Assembly: GCF_030816115.1 (NCBI RefSeq)
Contig: NZ_JAUSXQ010000001.1
Span: forward strand, 1,984,001-2,048,000
Origin: Chryseobacterium sp. W4I1
GTDB taxonomy: Bacteria > Bacteroidota > Bacteroidia > Flavobacteriales > Weeksellaceae
DNA length: 64,000 nt
Direction: 5' to 3'
In this document: positions 8,596 through 16,619 of the stretch, piece after piece
How the letters are laid out: each line of letters opens with the position of its first letter
Position numbering within the stretch: the first letter of the stretch is position 1
Notes under the pieces: generated by a model
Database searches by the model: none
Seen by the model: only the letters and a program-made list of their open reading frames with translations
What the model was told of the DNA's origin: nothing
Program-made: the position numbers and the translations under genes

Positions 8596-9498
8596 ATGAA
8601 AGAAACCGTTCTGATAACTGGTGCCGGCGGTATGATCGCTAGGGAGCTGTCTAAGAAATTAGAGAAGGAATATACCGTAAGATTTCTTACCCGAAAGAAA
8701 AAGCGTGATCATGATTTTGAATGGGACATCAAAAAGGGAACAATGGATGAATCTGCTCTCGATAATGTTTCCCACATCATTCATCTGGCAGGAACCAACA
8801 TTTCTGAAAAACGCTGGACTAAAGAAAGAAAGCAGGAACTGATCTCCAGCCGTGTAGATTCTGCAGCGCTACTTTTAGATACTGTAAGGAAGAAAAAAAT
8901 TAAGCTTAAATCTTTTATATCGGCTTCAGGGATCAATTATTATGGTACCGTAACTACAGATAAAATTTACAGGGAAAATGATCCGCCCGGGAATGATTTC
9001 CTGAGTGAGGTGGTCGTTTTATGGGAAAGATCGGCAGATGATTTTAAAGAACAAAATCTTGCCGAAAGAGTGGTCAAAGTAAGAACAGCCGTGGTTCTTT
9101 CCAAAGAAGATGGGGCACTCAAAAAGATGATTCCCACCATACAATATGGCATAGGCTCACCATTAGGAAGCGGAAAGCAGTATATGCCATGGATCCATAT
9201 TGAAGATATATGCTCTATTTATGAGACCGCTTTGAAAAATCCAGATATGGATGGTCCCTATAATGCAGTTTCTCCTCAACATACTACCAATGAAGATTTA
9301 ACAAAAAAGATTGCTGAAGTATTGAAAAAAACTCTATTTATGCCCAATGTACCCGCTTTTGTTTTAAAGCTAATTTTTGGAGAGTTGGCAGATGCGCTGT
9401 TGGAAGGTTCAAGAGCTTCTGCACAAAAAATTCAGGATACCGGGTTTAAGTTTAAATTCCCTGACCTTAAAGAGGCTTTGGAAAATCTTTTGAAATAG
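8596..9498 (+). CDS. TIGR01777 family NAD-dependent epimerase-like protein
   Basis: The 300-residue protein is a short-chain dehydrogenase-like Rossmann protein. The N-terminus has the nucleotide-binding motif 'VLITGAGGMIARELSKKL', there is an 'SASGINYYG' active-site region, and 'MPWIHIEDICSIY' is characteristic of TIGR01777 (YfcH-like). The final 50 residues match the DUF1731 tail ('MPNVPAFVLKLIFGE'). Substrates of this group are unknown. It follows the zinc-ribbon gene by 27 nt. Confidence 0.9.
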   Translation: MKETVLITGAGGMIARELSKKLEKEYTVRFLTRKKKRDHDFEWDIKKGTMDESALDNVSHIIHLAGTNISEKRWTKERKQELISSRVDSAALLLDTVRKKKIKLKSFISASGINYYGTVTTDKIYRENDPPGNDFLSEVVVLWERSADDFKEQNLAERVVKVRTAVVLSKEDGALKKMIPTIQYGIGSPLGSGKQYMPWIHIEDICSIYETALKNPDMDGPYNAVSPQHTTNEDLTKKIAEVLKKTLFMPNVPAFVLKLIFGELADALLEGSRASAQKIQDTGFKFKFPDLKEALENLLK

Positions 9499-9569
9499 AG
9501 AAATAAACAAAATAGAAAAAGAGCATCAAAATAGATCTGCTTGCCTTCATCATTGTTATGAATAATTAC

Positions 9570-9989
9570 TTACATTTTAATATTGTCCATAACTTTATCG
9601 AGTAAATTTGTTAGTGTTCTTAATTCTTCTTTGGTTAAAATATCAGCAGCCTGATCTGCCACTTTTTTTCTGAAGTCTTCAGAATTATTGATCAAATATT
9701 CACCTTTTTCCGTCGCTGAAAGATTAAATATTCTTCTGTCCGTACCGTTTTGCTTTTGCTCAATGAGATCACTACTCATCAGAAACCTGATCTGTTTTGA
9801 AACTGCTGCCTGGCTTACATTAAATGCTGTAGCAATCTGTTTTCCGGTCACTTCCTGCTTACGGTAAATATATTCGATGATATTATAATGGGTGGCAGTA
9901 ACGCCACTTATATTCCCTTTGTTCATATTGGCCAATATAAAACACTGAAGATCTGTAAATATATTAAAAAATTGATCTTTTGTTTTCAT
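9570..9989 (-). CDS. MarR family transcriptional regulator
   Basis: The 139-residue protein has a winged helix with 'TGKQIATAFNVSQAAVSKQIRFL' as the recognition segment and 'DRRIFNLSATEKG' as the wing. MarR proteins repress genes for efflux or detoxification and are released by small ligands. It is divergent from the UvrA-like gene, with only 35 nt between the two start codons. That gap is filled by a dyad that is the obvious binding site (see 9997-10025). I infer that it represses itself and the UvrA-like gene. Confidence 0.88.
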   Translation of the reverse strand: MKTKDQFFNIFTDLQCFILANMNKGNISGVTATHYNIIEYIYRKQEVTGKQIATAFNVSQAAVSKQIRFLMSSDLIEQKQNGTDRRIFNLSATEKGEYLINNSEDFRKKVADQAADILTKEELRTLTNLLDKVMDNIKM

Positions 9990-9996
9990 AAATTAC

Positions 9997-10025
9997 TTAA
10001 CTTAGTTAACTATTAACAAAGTTAA
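9997..10025. promoter_or_regulatory. Putative MarR operator, nested dyad overlapping the start of the UvrA-like gene
   Basis: Two half-sites, TTAACTTAGTTAA and TTAACAAAGTTAA, are reverse complements except at one position and are separated by CTA. The 29-bp dyad sits between the divergent starts and its last base is the A of the ATG at 10025, so binding should block both genes. Confidence 0.7.
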
Positions 10026-12292
10026 TGAAAATTATAATGAAAGACATTATCATTACCCACGCCAGGCAGAATAATCTGAAAAATATTTCACTGCGGATCC
10101 CAAAAAATAAAATAACGGTATTCACAGGAGTTTCCGGATCCGGGAAGTCTTCATTGGTATTTGAAACCATTGGTGCCGAGGCGCAGCGACAGATCAATGA
10201 AACACAAAATAGTTTTATAAGAAACCGTTTGCAGCATTTTGGTGTTCCGAATGTTGATAAAATAGAAAACCTGAATGTTCCTTTTATCATCAATCAAAAG
10301 AGATTGGGAGGAAATGCCCGGTCAACAGTAGGAACTGCCACAGATATTTATGCCTCCCTGCGGCTGCTTTTTTCCAGAATTGGACAACCGTTTGTGGGTT
10401 ATTCCAATGTATTTTCGTTCAACAATCCGCAGGGTATGTGCCCGGAGTGTGAAGGCTTGGGCTATGTACAGGCCGTCAATATTGAAACTCTTTTTGACAA
10501 AAACAAATCACTGAATGAAGGAGCCATCCGGTTTCCAACATTTCAGCCGGGCGGATGGAGACTGACCCGGTATACCCATTCAGGTTATTTTGATAATGAT
10601 AAGAAACTCCGGGATTATACGGAAAAGGAATGGGAAATATTACTGAATGCTGAAGAACACAGCCCGAAAAACCCATCTAAAGAATGGGGCAAAACCGTTC
10701 AATATAAAGGAGTGATCCCCCGGATTGAAAATTCATTTCTGAAAAAAGATTCCAAAGAGAACGTCAGCCGGAAAGACAGTTTAAATCGGGTTATCATTAC
10801 CAAAGAATGTCCCGTATGTAAAGGTAAACGTCTTAATTCAAAAGTTCTGTCCTGTAAGATCGAAGGTAAAAATATTGCAGACTGTACCTCATTGTCCATT
10901 GACGATTTACTCATCTTTATACAGAATTTACCTTCTGAAACCTATGCTTCCATTATCAGTGAGCTGGAAAAAAAACTGCAGAACCTCATCGACATTGGCT
11001 TGCAGTATCTGACACTGGACCGACAAACGGATACCCTCTCGGGAGGAGAATCTCAACGGATAAAAATGGTAAAACAGCTCGGGAACAGCCTGGTAGATCT
11101 ACTCTATATTTTTGATGAACCGAGCATTGGCCTTCATCCCAAAGATATTGACCGTATCGTGAATATCATCAAAAAAATAAGGGATAAAGGAAATACCGTT
11201 CTGATTGTAGAACATGATCCGGATCTTATAAAAATAGCCGATCTTATTGTAGATATGGGACCCGGCTCAGGGAAAAACGGTGGTAAAATCATGTATCAGG
11301 GAAGTTTTGCTCATCTAAAGAATGCTAAAGGAAAAACAGCACACTATTTCAGTAAAGCACGCACTTATAACAAAGCCCCACGATTATCGAAAGGCTTTCT
11401 CAAACTAAAAAACGGAAATCTTCATAATCTAAAAAATGTCAGTGTGAACATTCCCACAGGAATTATGAATGTGATAACCGGCGTAGCAGGATCAGGAAAA
11501 AGCACTCTGATCAATAAAGTATTACCTGCGTTCTATCCGGAAATTACTGTTGTAGATCAATCTGTTTTTACTGCCAGCAGCCGTTCCAATCTTTTAACGT
11601 ATCTTAATCTGTCCAATACGGTCCGAAAGCTGTTTTCCCAGACCAATAACGTTTCGGAAAAACTGTTTAGCCGCAACGGAGAAGGCGCATGTCCCAATTG
11701 TAAAGGATTAGGTATTGAAAAAATAGACCTTGCTTTTATGGACGATATCGAGCAGCCTTGTGAGGTCTGCCATGGATCAGGATACAAACCTGAAGTCTTA
11801 CAATATGTGTATCACGAAAAAAACATTGCAGATATCATGAATATGACGGTCCTGGAAGCCCTGCCGTTTTTTTCTGAATCAGGATTTCAAAAAGAACTTG
11901 GCCTCCTTATTAAGCTGGGGCTTGATTATTTAACCCTCGGACAGAGGCTGGATAGTTTTTCAGGTGGCGAAAGACAGCGCTTAAAACTTACCAAAGAACT
12001 TCATCATACCGATAAAATTATTGTTTTGGATGAGCCCAGCACTGGACTTCATCCCATTGACAATGAAAAACTGCTTTCTTTCTTTGACGAATTGGTGAAT
12101 GCAGGAAATACCCTGATCGTTATTGAACATAATCTGGATATTATAGCTCAGGCAGACTGGATCATAGACATTGGTCCCGGAGCCGGAAAACTTGGGGGTA
12201 CTATCGTATTTGAAGGAACTGTAGAAAGCCTGCTATCAGCAAAACATTCCGACACTGCTGCCTATCTGAAGAAACATTTGAAGGGCCACTAA
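10025..12292 (+). CDS. UvrA-like ABC ATPase (short, drug-resistance type)
   Basis: The 755-residue protein has two ABC ATPase halves as in UvrA: Walker A 'GVSGSGKSSL' and 'GVAGSGKSTL', signatures 'LSGGESQRIKM' and 'FSGGERQRLKL', and Walker B 'DEPSIGLHP' and 'DEPSTGLHP'. Zinc-type cysteines appear as CPECEG, CPVCKG, CPNCKG and CEVCHG. UvrA is usually about 940 residues, so this is a shorter paralogue, like DrrC and other UvrA2-type proteins linked to resistance against DNA-binding compounds. Divergence from a MarR regulator supports a detoxification role. A second in-frame ATG at 10037 is an alternative start. Confidence 0.88.
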   Translation: MKIIMKDIIITHARQNNLKNISLRIPKNKITVFTGVSGSGKSSLVFETIGAEAQRQINETQNSFIRNRLQHFGVPNVDKIENLNVPFIINQKRLGGNARSTVGTATDIYASLRLLFSRIGQPFVGYSNVFSFNNPQGMCPECEGLGYVQAVNIETLFDKNKSLNEGAIRFPTFQPGGWRLTRYTHSGYFDNDKKLRDYTEKEWEILLNAEEHSPKNPSKEWGKTVQYKGVIPRIENSFLKKDSKENVSRKDSLNRVIITKECPVCKGKRLNSKVLSCKIEGKNIADCTSLSIDDLLIFIQNLPSETYASIISELEKKLQNLIDIGLQYLTLDRQTDTLSGGESQRIKMVKQLGNSLVDLLYIFDEPSIGLHPKDIDRIVNIIKKIRDKGNTVLIVEHDPDLIKIADLIVDMGPGSGKNGGKIMYQGSFAHLKNAKGKTAHYFSKARTYNKAPRLSKGFLKLKNGNLHNLKNVSVNIPTGIMNVITGVAGSGKSTLINKVLPAFYPEITVVDQSVFTASSRSNLLTYLNLSNTVRKLFSQTNNVSEKLFSRNGEGACPNCKGLGIEKIDLAFMDDIEQPCEVCHGSGYKPEVLQYVYHEKNIADIMNMTVLEALPFFSESGFQKELGLLIKLGLDYLTLGQRLDSFSGGERQRLKLTKELHHTDKIIVLDEPSTGLHPIDNEKLLSFFDELVNAGNTLIVIEHNLDIIAQADWIIDIGPGAGKLGGTIVFEGTVESLLSAKHSDTAAYLKKHLKGH

Positions 12293-12455
12293 AAACGTGA
12301 CAATTTCGGTTTGGTTGTAGGATAAAATTTATCTTCTGTATTCTATATTTTAAAGAAAATTTAAAGGTCTGTTGGAAAAGAAATATTAATTTAGCCGTTA
12401 TTCATCAGCCTCATCCGAGGGTTGAGTATTTAATATAATATTGAAGATATTCCCC

Positions 12456-13037
12456 ATGCAGAATCCCAACATTACAATTCTTAACACAGAAATTCTTTCT
12501 GACAACTGGTATACTTTAAACAAAGTCACTTACAGTATTACAAAAAAGGACGGAAATTCAGAAACCCAGAGCAGAGAAGCCTACGACAGAGGAAATGGAG
12601 CCACCATTTTACTTTACAATAAAAATTTGAACACCGTTATTCTAACAAGACAATTCCGGTTACCTACTTTTATTAATGGCAATTCCACCGGAATGCTTAT
12701 AGAAGCTTGTGCCGGCTTGCTGGATGATGATAACCCTGAAGAATGCGTAAAAAGAGAAACAGAGGAGGAAACCGGATATAAAATAACAAAGGTGGAAAAA
12801 GTCTTTGAAGCCTATATGTCACCCGGCTCCGTAACGGAAATACTGCATTTTTTTATAGCCGAATATGCTCCTGAAATGAAGATTGCAGACGGTGGCGGAC
12901 TTGAAGAAGAAGGTGAAAACATTGAAGTTCTGGAACTTTCTTTTGAGAATGCTCTTGCGATGATTGATACAGGCGAAATTAAAGATGCCAAAACCATTAT
13001 GCTTTTACAGCATCTAAAAGTTAAGAATATTTTATAA
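12456..13037 (+). CDS. nudK: Nudix hydrolase, GDP-mannose pyrophosphatase type
   Basis: The protein is about 193 residues from the ATG at 12456, with a start ([19 protein letters not shown]) typical of NudK/ADP-sugar pyrophosphatase-like enzymes. The Nudix box is visible as '[12 protein letters not shown]' after '[12 protein letters not shown]'. NudK-type enzymes hydrolyse GDP-mannose or related nucleotide sugars to the sugar phosphate and nucleotide. A TTG 15 nt upstream also keeps the frame open but gives a non-family N-terminus. It stands alone, 49 nt before the DUF2750 gene. Confidence 0.85.
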   Translation: MQNPNITILNTEILSDNWYTLNKVTYSITKKDGNSETQSREAYDRGNGATILLYNKNLNTVILTRQFRLPTFINGNSTGMLIEACAGLLDDDNPEECVKRETEEETGYKITKVEKVFEAYMSPGSVTEILHFFIAEYAPEMKIADGGGLEEEGENIEVLELSFENALAMIDTGEIKDAKTIMLLQHLKVKNIL

Positions 13038-13086
13038 AACCCATTTACTTTTAAGATAAATCCATACAACATTTATAAAAACAACT

Positions 13087-13542
13087 ATGATTCAGGATCA
13101 TTTAACGATTAAAAACCGACATTCAGACTTTGTGAAAAAAGTGTGTGAATCTGAAATTATTTACGCCCTGAAAGGTGATAAAGGATATGCTGTCTCCTAC
13201 TCCAATGAAATGGAAGATGAAGACGGTGATCCTGTGCAGATGGTATGCTTCTGGTCTGATGAAGTGAGAGCCCAATCATGTATTGGAGGTGAATGGAGTG
13301 ATTATCACACCGATACCCTTGCATTAAATGATTTTCTTGAAAACTGGTGTCTCGGAATGAATAGTGACGGTATTATCGCAGGAATAAATTTTGACAATAA
13401 CCTGTTTGGTTTTGAAGCCGAACCTCTGGAACTTATCTTAGAAATTATAGAAGAGCTTAAAAGAACAGACAAAAACATAACGCTTCATTCCTTTGAAAAT
13501 ATTCATGACCTTGAAACCCAGATCAAAGATGTTTTAAGCTAA
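13087..13542 (+). CDS. DUF2750 domain protein
   Basis: The 151-residue soluble acidic protein has the DUF2750 pattern: 'VCESEIIYALKGDKGYAVSYSN' followed by 'CFWSDEVRAQSC' and a conserved 'DFLENWCLGMNSDG' block. No enzymatic motif is known and the family has no assigned function. It has no signal peptide. It may be co-transcribed with the Nudix gene. Confidence 0.8.
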   Translation: MIQDHLTIKNRHSDFVKKVCESEIIYALKGDKGYAVSYSNEMEDEDGDPVQMVCFWSDEVRAQSCIGGEWSDYHTDTLALNDFLENWCLGMNSDGIIAGINFDNNLFGFEAEPLELILEIIEELKRTDKNITLHSFENIHDLETQIKDVLS

Positions 13543-13623
13543 TTTTTTTAACTGAATTATTTTTCGATTCTTATTTAAACACAAAATATTATTTTTACAA
13601 AAAGCTTTCAAAAAGCAGACGCT

Positions 13624-14388
13624 ATGAAAAAAACACTATTAACCATTGCTTTGATACTGTCTGCAACGGTTTGGGGACAAAAAACAACTCAGAAGACCAA
13701 TAACCTGGTATTATACTCTTACCAGACTTTCAACTGTGACAATAAAGGATATTTCGATCCGGGAAAATATAAGAAAGAGGAAATAGACGGTGTTTATAAG
13801 CTTTTATACCAATTCAATACCGGGCTATTTGACAATCATACTGTTTTCAAGCTTTCCGATCTCGATGATGTCCGTAAAAATAAAGATATTTATCTGCAGC
13901 AACTGGAAAAACAGTATCAGGAAAAGAAAAAAGAGCTGTATGACCTTAAAGTTATTAATCTTCCGGAATGGAAAAAGCTCCATCAGGAAACTATTGAGAC
14001 TTTTGAAAATGAATATCAGCTGAAAAAAGAAGATCTTATCGCCTATTCTGATCCTTCGACATTAAAAAAAAGTAAGTTTTACAGTACCTGCAAACCTTAT
14101 ATTGATGCCGTTTCATCTCCTGACAAACAGAAAATGTACGCCGTTTGGAAAAGTTTCGCTGAAGAGAGAAGTAAAGACAATGCAGATCCTAAATCTGTAA
14201 TAGATAGATTCAAGGCGCAATTCAATGATCCGAGGAAAGATGATTATGCACTGATTCAACTGATTGGGTTCGGCTATTACAACTGTGCGAATGGCAGCTT
14301 CAGACCAGAGCCAGATGAGGAAGGAACACTGTATGAAAAATTTGACAAGGTCTTTACCAAGCTGAAGCAGGATTGTGATGAACCGTGA
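13624..14388 (+). CDS. Secreted or periplasmic protein of unknown function
   Basis: The 254-residue product begins with a signal peptide (MKKTLLTIALILSATVWG, cleavage before Q). The mature part is charged, with a likely helical central region ('LEKQYQEKKKELYDLK'), and several cysteines that could form disulfides. I do not recognise a family. It is followed by a strong terminator. Confidence 0.7.
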   Translation: MKKTLLTIALILSATVWGQKTTQKTNNLVLYSYQTFNCDNKGYFDPGKYKKEEIDGVYKLLYQFNTGLFDNHTVFKLSDLDDVRKNKDIYLQQLEKQYQEKKKELYDLKVINLPEWKKLHQETIETFENEYQLKKEDLIAYSDPSTLKKSKFYSTCKPYIDAVSSPDKQKMYAVWKSFAEERSKDNADPKSVIDRFKAQFNDPRKDDYALIQLIGFGYYNCANGSFRPEPDEEGTLYEKFDKVFTKLKQDCDEP

Positions 14389-14428
14389 TTTTTCATTAAA
14401 GATCGAATTTTTTTTAAAATTTATAATG

Positions 14429-14461
14429 GCAGTATCTCGTTTAGGTACTGCTTTTTATTTT
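14429..14461 (+). terminator. Rho-independent terminator
   Basis: GCAGTATCT pairs with AGGTACTGC around a CGTTT loop and is followed by TTTTTATTTT. It lies 41 nt past the stop of the secreted protein gene. Confidence 0.8.
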
Positions 14462-14470
14462 AACATATTC

Positions 14471-14533
14471 ATTCTTTATTCTTTATTCTTTATTCTTTAT
14501 TCTTTATTCTTTATTCTTTATTCTTTATTCTTT
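14471..14533. repeat. Heptanucleotide tandem repeat, (ATTCTTT)9
   Basis: Nine perfect copies of ATTCTTT follow directly after the terminator. The last units overlap the stop codon of the Lrp/AsnC gene (14525). Because the unit is not a multiple of three, loss or gain of units would alter the last residues of that protein. Confidence 0.95.
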
Positions 14534-14983
14534 ATTAAAGAAATGATTGGTCTTTATTTCAGATAGCTGAACTGAGGTAGAAGGAATTCCATACTTAATC
14601 AGTCTGTCTATGATGTTTTCAAGATGGGCACTGTCTTTCAATACACATTCTGCAATGAGGCAGTATTCTCCTGTGATTCTTTTGCAACTGATGATTTCAG
14701 GAAACAGTCTGATATGATCTGTAAATATCCTGAATTCATCGTTTTTGAATTTCAGATGAATAATCACTTTGAGACCGTACCCCAACTGGTTATAATCAAT
14801 ATCTGCCGTAAATCTTTTGATGACGCCTGTATCTGTAAGGTTCTGAACCCTTTCTTTTGTAGCCGATTGAGAAAGGGAAATCATTCTCCCGAGCTCAGCA
14901 TAACTAAGCCGTGCATTTTCAGTTAGCAATTGCAAAATTTTATGATCAATTTTATCTAAAACTATTTTCATTGTATTATTCAA
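14525..14983 (-). CDS. Lrp/AsnC family transcriptional regulator
   Basis: The 152-residue protein has an N-terminal helix-turn-helix ('DKIDHKILQLLTENARLSYAELGRMISLSQSATKERVQNL' region, residues 8-48) and a C-terminal RAM/ligand-binding domain ('ITGEYCLIAEC'). Lrp/AsnC proteins sense amino acids or similar small molecules. It is divergent from a broken AhpD-like gene (93 nt between starts), which was probably its target. The C-terminal residues NKE and the stop are encoded at the edge of the heptamer repeat. Confidence 0.9.
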   Translation of the reverse strand: MNNTMKIVLDKIDHKILQLLTENARLSYAELGRMISLSQSATKERVQNLTDTGVIKRFTADIDYNQLGYGLKVIIHLKFKNDEFRIFTDHIRLFPEIISCKRITGEYCLIAECVLKDSAHLENIIDRLIKYGIPSTSVQLSEIKTNHFFNKE

Positions 14984-15076
14984 TTAAATCAGCTGAATTC
15001 ATTAAAATTACAAAATTAAGCCATTAAATTCGCTTTAAAATAAAAATAATTAACAGGAAATTTGTCATAAAAAAAT

Positions 15077-15546
15077 ATGACTACAATTGAATTTGCAGAC
15101 CACGGAAGTACACCATTTGAAAAGCTGATCGGGCATAATATTCATATCCTGAAAAAATGGAACAGTCTTGAAAAATTTTTTTCGAGAATACAGGTTTAGA
15201 CTCTAATTTACTGGAACAGGTCCGCAGGACACTTGCATTTGGAAACGGCTGTGAATACTGCATGGTAAAAGGCGGAAAAGCGGAAATCAGCACTTCTGAT
15301 CTAAAAATATCCGTGGCTGTGGGCTTCGCAGAACTTTTTTGTAAAGATCACCGTTCCATACTTAAAGCACATTTCGATATGTTGAGGGATTTTTTTTCTG
15401 AAAAGGAAATTTAAGAGCTGTGCACGTTTATAAGTTTTATCACTGCCTCTCAGAAATTAGGAAAGATCTTTAATCTGACAGAAGAATATCAAAAAGATGC
15501 AGTGGTAGGTATGGACCAATTGGCTTTATTAAAAGACCGGAATTAA
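15077..15546 (+). pseudogene. Carboxymuconolactone decarboxylase / AhpD-like gene with two lesions
   Basis: Reading starts at the ATG (MTTIEFADHGSTPFEKLIG) and stops early when a run of seven T after 'SLEK' shifts the frame. If one T is added, reading continues through 'GLDSNLLEQVRRTLAFGNG', the redox motif CEYC and 'VAVGFAELFCKDHRS'. It then meets an in-frame TAA near 15412-15414 and continues in frame to 15546. The CxxC-type motif fits AhpD-like proteins. One frameshift plus one nonsense codon makes a real pseudogene likely. Divergent from the Lrp gene at 14983. Confidence 0.75.
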
Positions 15547-15560
15547 TGAGTTAACATTAC

Positions 15561-15592
15561 AACAACAGTATCCGATTGGTTACTGTTGTTTA
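15561..15592. terminator. Bidirectional hairpin between the AhpD-like pseudogene and an Lrp gene
   Basis: AACAACAGTA pairs perfectly with TACTGTTGTT, with a small inner CC/GG stem and a GATT loop. A T-rich tail follows on the + strand (TATTTTC). Confidence 0.7.
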
Positions 15593-15596
15593 TTTT

Positions 15597-16058
15597 CTAG
15601 ATACTCACTCCATGAATATTTTTCACTTCCGCCATCACAAAAGTGCTGTGTGTGCTTCCTATGGAATCTACTGAGCCCAGCTTATTAAATACAAAATCCT
15701 GGTAATGCTTCATATCCCGGACCTGAACTTTGAGCAGAAAATCAAAATCACCTGAGATATTATAGCATTCAGCAACCTCATCGATCTGTAGAATATCTTC
15801 CACAAACTGATTTCCCACAGCACGGTCATGGATCTTAAGCTTGATCTGGCAAAAGACAGTAAAACCACGGTTCAGTTTTTCAGCGTCCAGAACAGCTGCA
15901 TAATGTTTGATATACCCATCCTGCTCCAGCCTTTTCATCCGTTCAAAAACAGGTGATGCTGAAAGGTTAATTTCTTTAGCAAGCTCCTTAACAGTCAGTT
16001 TAGCATTTTTTTGCAGGATTCTCAGCAGCTGAAGATCCTTTTCATCCAGTCTTTCCAC
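15597..16058 (-). CDS. Lrp/AsnC family transcriptional regulator
   Basis: The 153-residue protein has the Lrp helix-turn-helix ('DEKDLQLLRILQKNAKLTVK', then 'ELAKEINLSASPVFERMKRL') and a RAM domain with 'VAECYNISGDFDFLLKVQV', closest in feel to classical Lrp. It is divergent from the riboswitch-metE unit at 16200 onward, so a role in methionine or general amino-acid control is possible. That link is by position only. Confidence 0.9.
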   Translation of the reverse strand: MERLDEKDLQLLRILQKNAKLTVKELAKEINLSASPVFERMKRLEQDGYIKHYAAVLDAEKLNRGFTVFCQIKLKIHDRAVGNQFVEDILQIDEVAECYNISGDFDFLLKVQVRDMKHYQDFVFNKLGSVDSIGSTHSTFVMAEVKNIHGVSI

Positions 16059-16221
16059 AGAATAATATTCTTTTTTAAATTGTATTTTTCAAAGATACAG
16101 AACAATTAACTTTAAATAATCTAATAAACAAAATAATATCCTTATTTATTTAATATAAACCAATCAATTCACTTAAATTAATATCTTTAGTCAAGATTTT
16201 GCTCTTCAACATACTTCATCA

Positions 16222-16386
16222 AACGGAAAAGGTTTTACTCAACGTAGATTAATAGGGAATCGTGTGAAAATCACGAGCTGTCGCGCAACTGTAAGTAACC
16301 ACCTAAGGTTTTTGTCCGTTATATCCACTGCGAAAGCGGGAAGGATGACAAAAACTGTTACAAGCCAGGAGACCTGCCTGTTCCGG
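16222..16386 (+). ncRNA. Cobalamin riboswitch upstream of metE
   Basis: The element has the B12 box AGCCAGGAGACCTGCC (16363-16378), the conserved 'TAATAGGGAA' and 'GTCGCGCAACTGTAA' blocks, and 'CCACTG' with 'GCGGGAAGG'. A P1 stem can form between CGGAA (16224-16228) and TTCCG (16381-16385). Cobalamin riboswitches turn off the B12-independent methionine synthase MetE when B12 is present. A near-consensus -7 box (TATCTTTA, 16182-16189) lies just upstream. GCGAAAGC (16330-16337) in the aptamer is complementary to GCTTTCGC (16396-16403) just after it, a candidate alternative fold. Confidence 0.95.
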
Positions 16387-16433
16387 ATTGACAATGCTTT
16401 CGCGGTCTGAAGCTTTGGGTCATACAGATGATA

Positions 16434-16581
16434 CTTTTGAACGTAATGGGTCGTTTAATTTTAAACTGATTAAACAATTATTCTGATCCATCTCATAATT
16501 AATGGGATAAGTACGTCCATACCGTATCTGCTCTATTCCTCAGCATTTCTTTCTCCGACAGCATTATGAAGCGTTCAAAAG
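16434..16581 (+). other. Long-range stem in the metE leader
   Basis: CTTTTGAACG plus TAATG (16434-16448) pair with CATTA, a TGAAG bulge, and CGTTCAAAAG (16562-16581). GTCG (16450-16453) also pairs with CGAC (16556-16559). This gives 19 pairs closing a loop of about 100 nt between riboswitch and metE. It could be part of the expression platform or a decayed small inverted-repeat element; no flanking target duplication is seen. Confidence 0.55.
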
Positions 16582-16619
16582 AGCTTTACCATTATTGTTT
16601 AATTTAAAATTTAAAAGAA

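Noticed and set aside
14375..14566. Reading frame through the heptamer repeat on the + strand
   Set aside because: It is made mostly of repeated Ile-Leu-Tyr-Ser-Leu-Phe-Phe codons from the ATTCTTT units, after a terminator, and has no family resemblance.
16566..16607. Short reading frame (13 codons) in the metE leader, a possible leader peptide
   Set aside because: It starts inside the 3' arm of the long-range stem, has no visible ribosome site and no Met-rich content; it is more likely chance.
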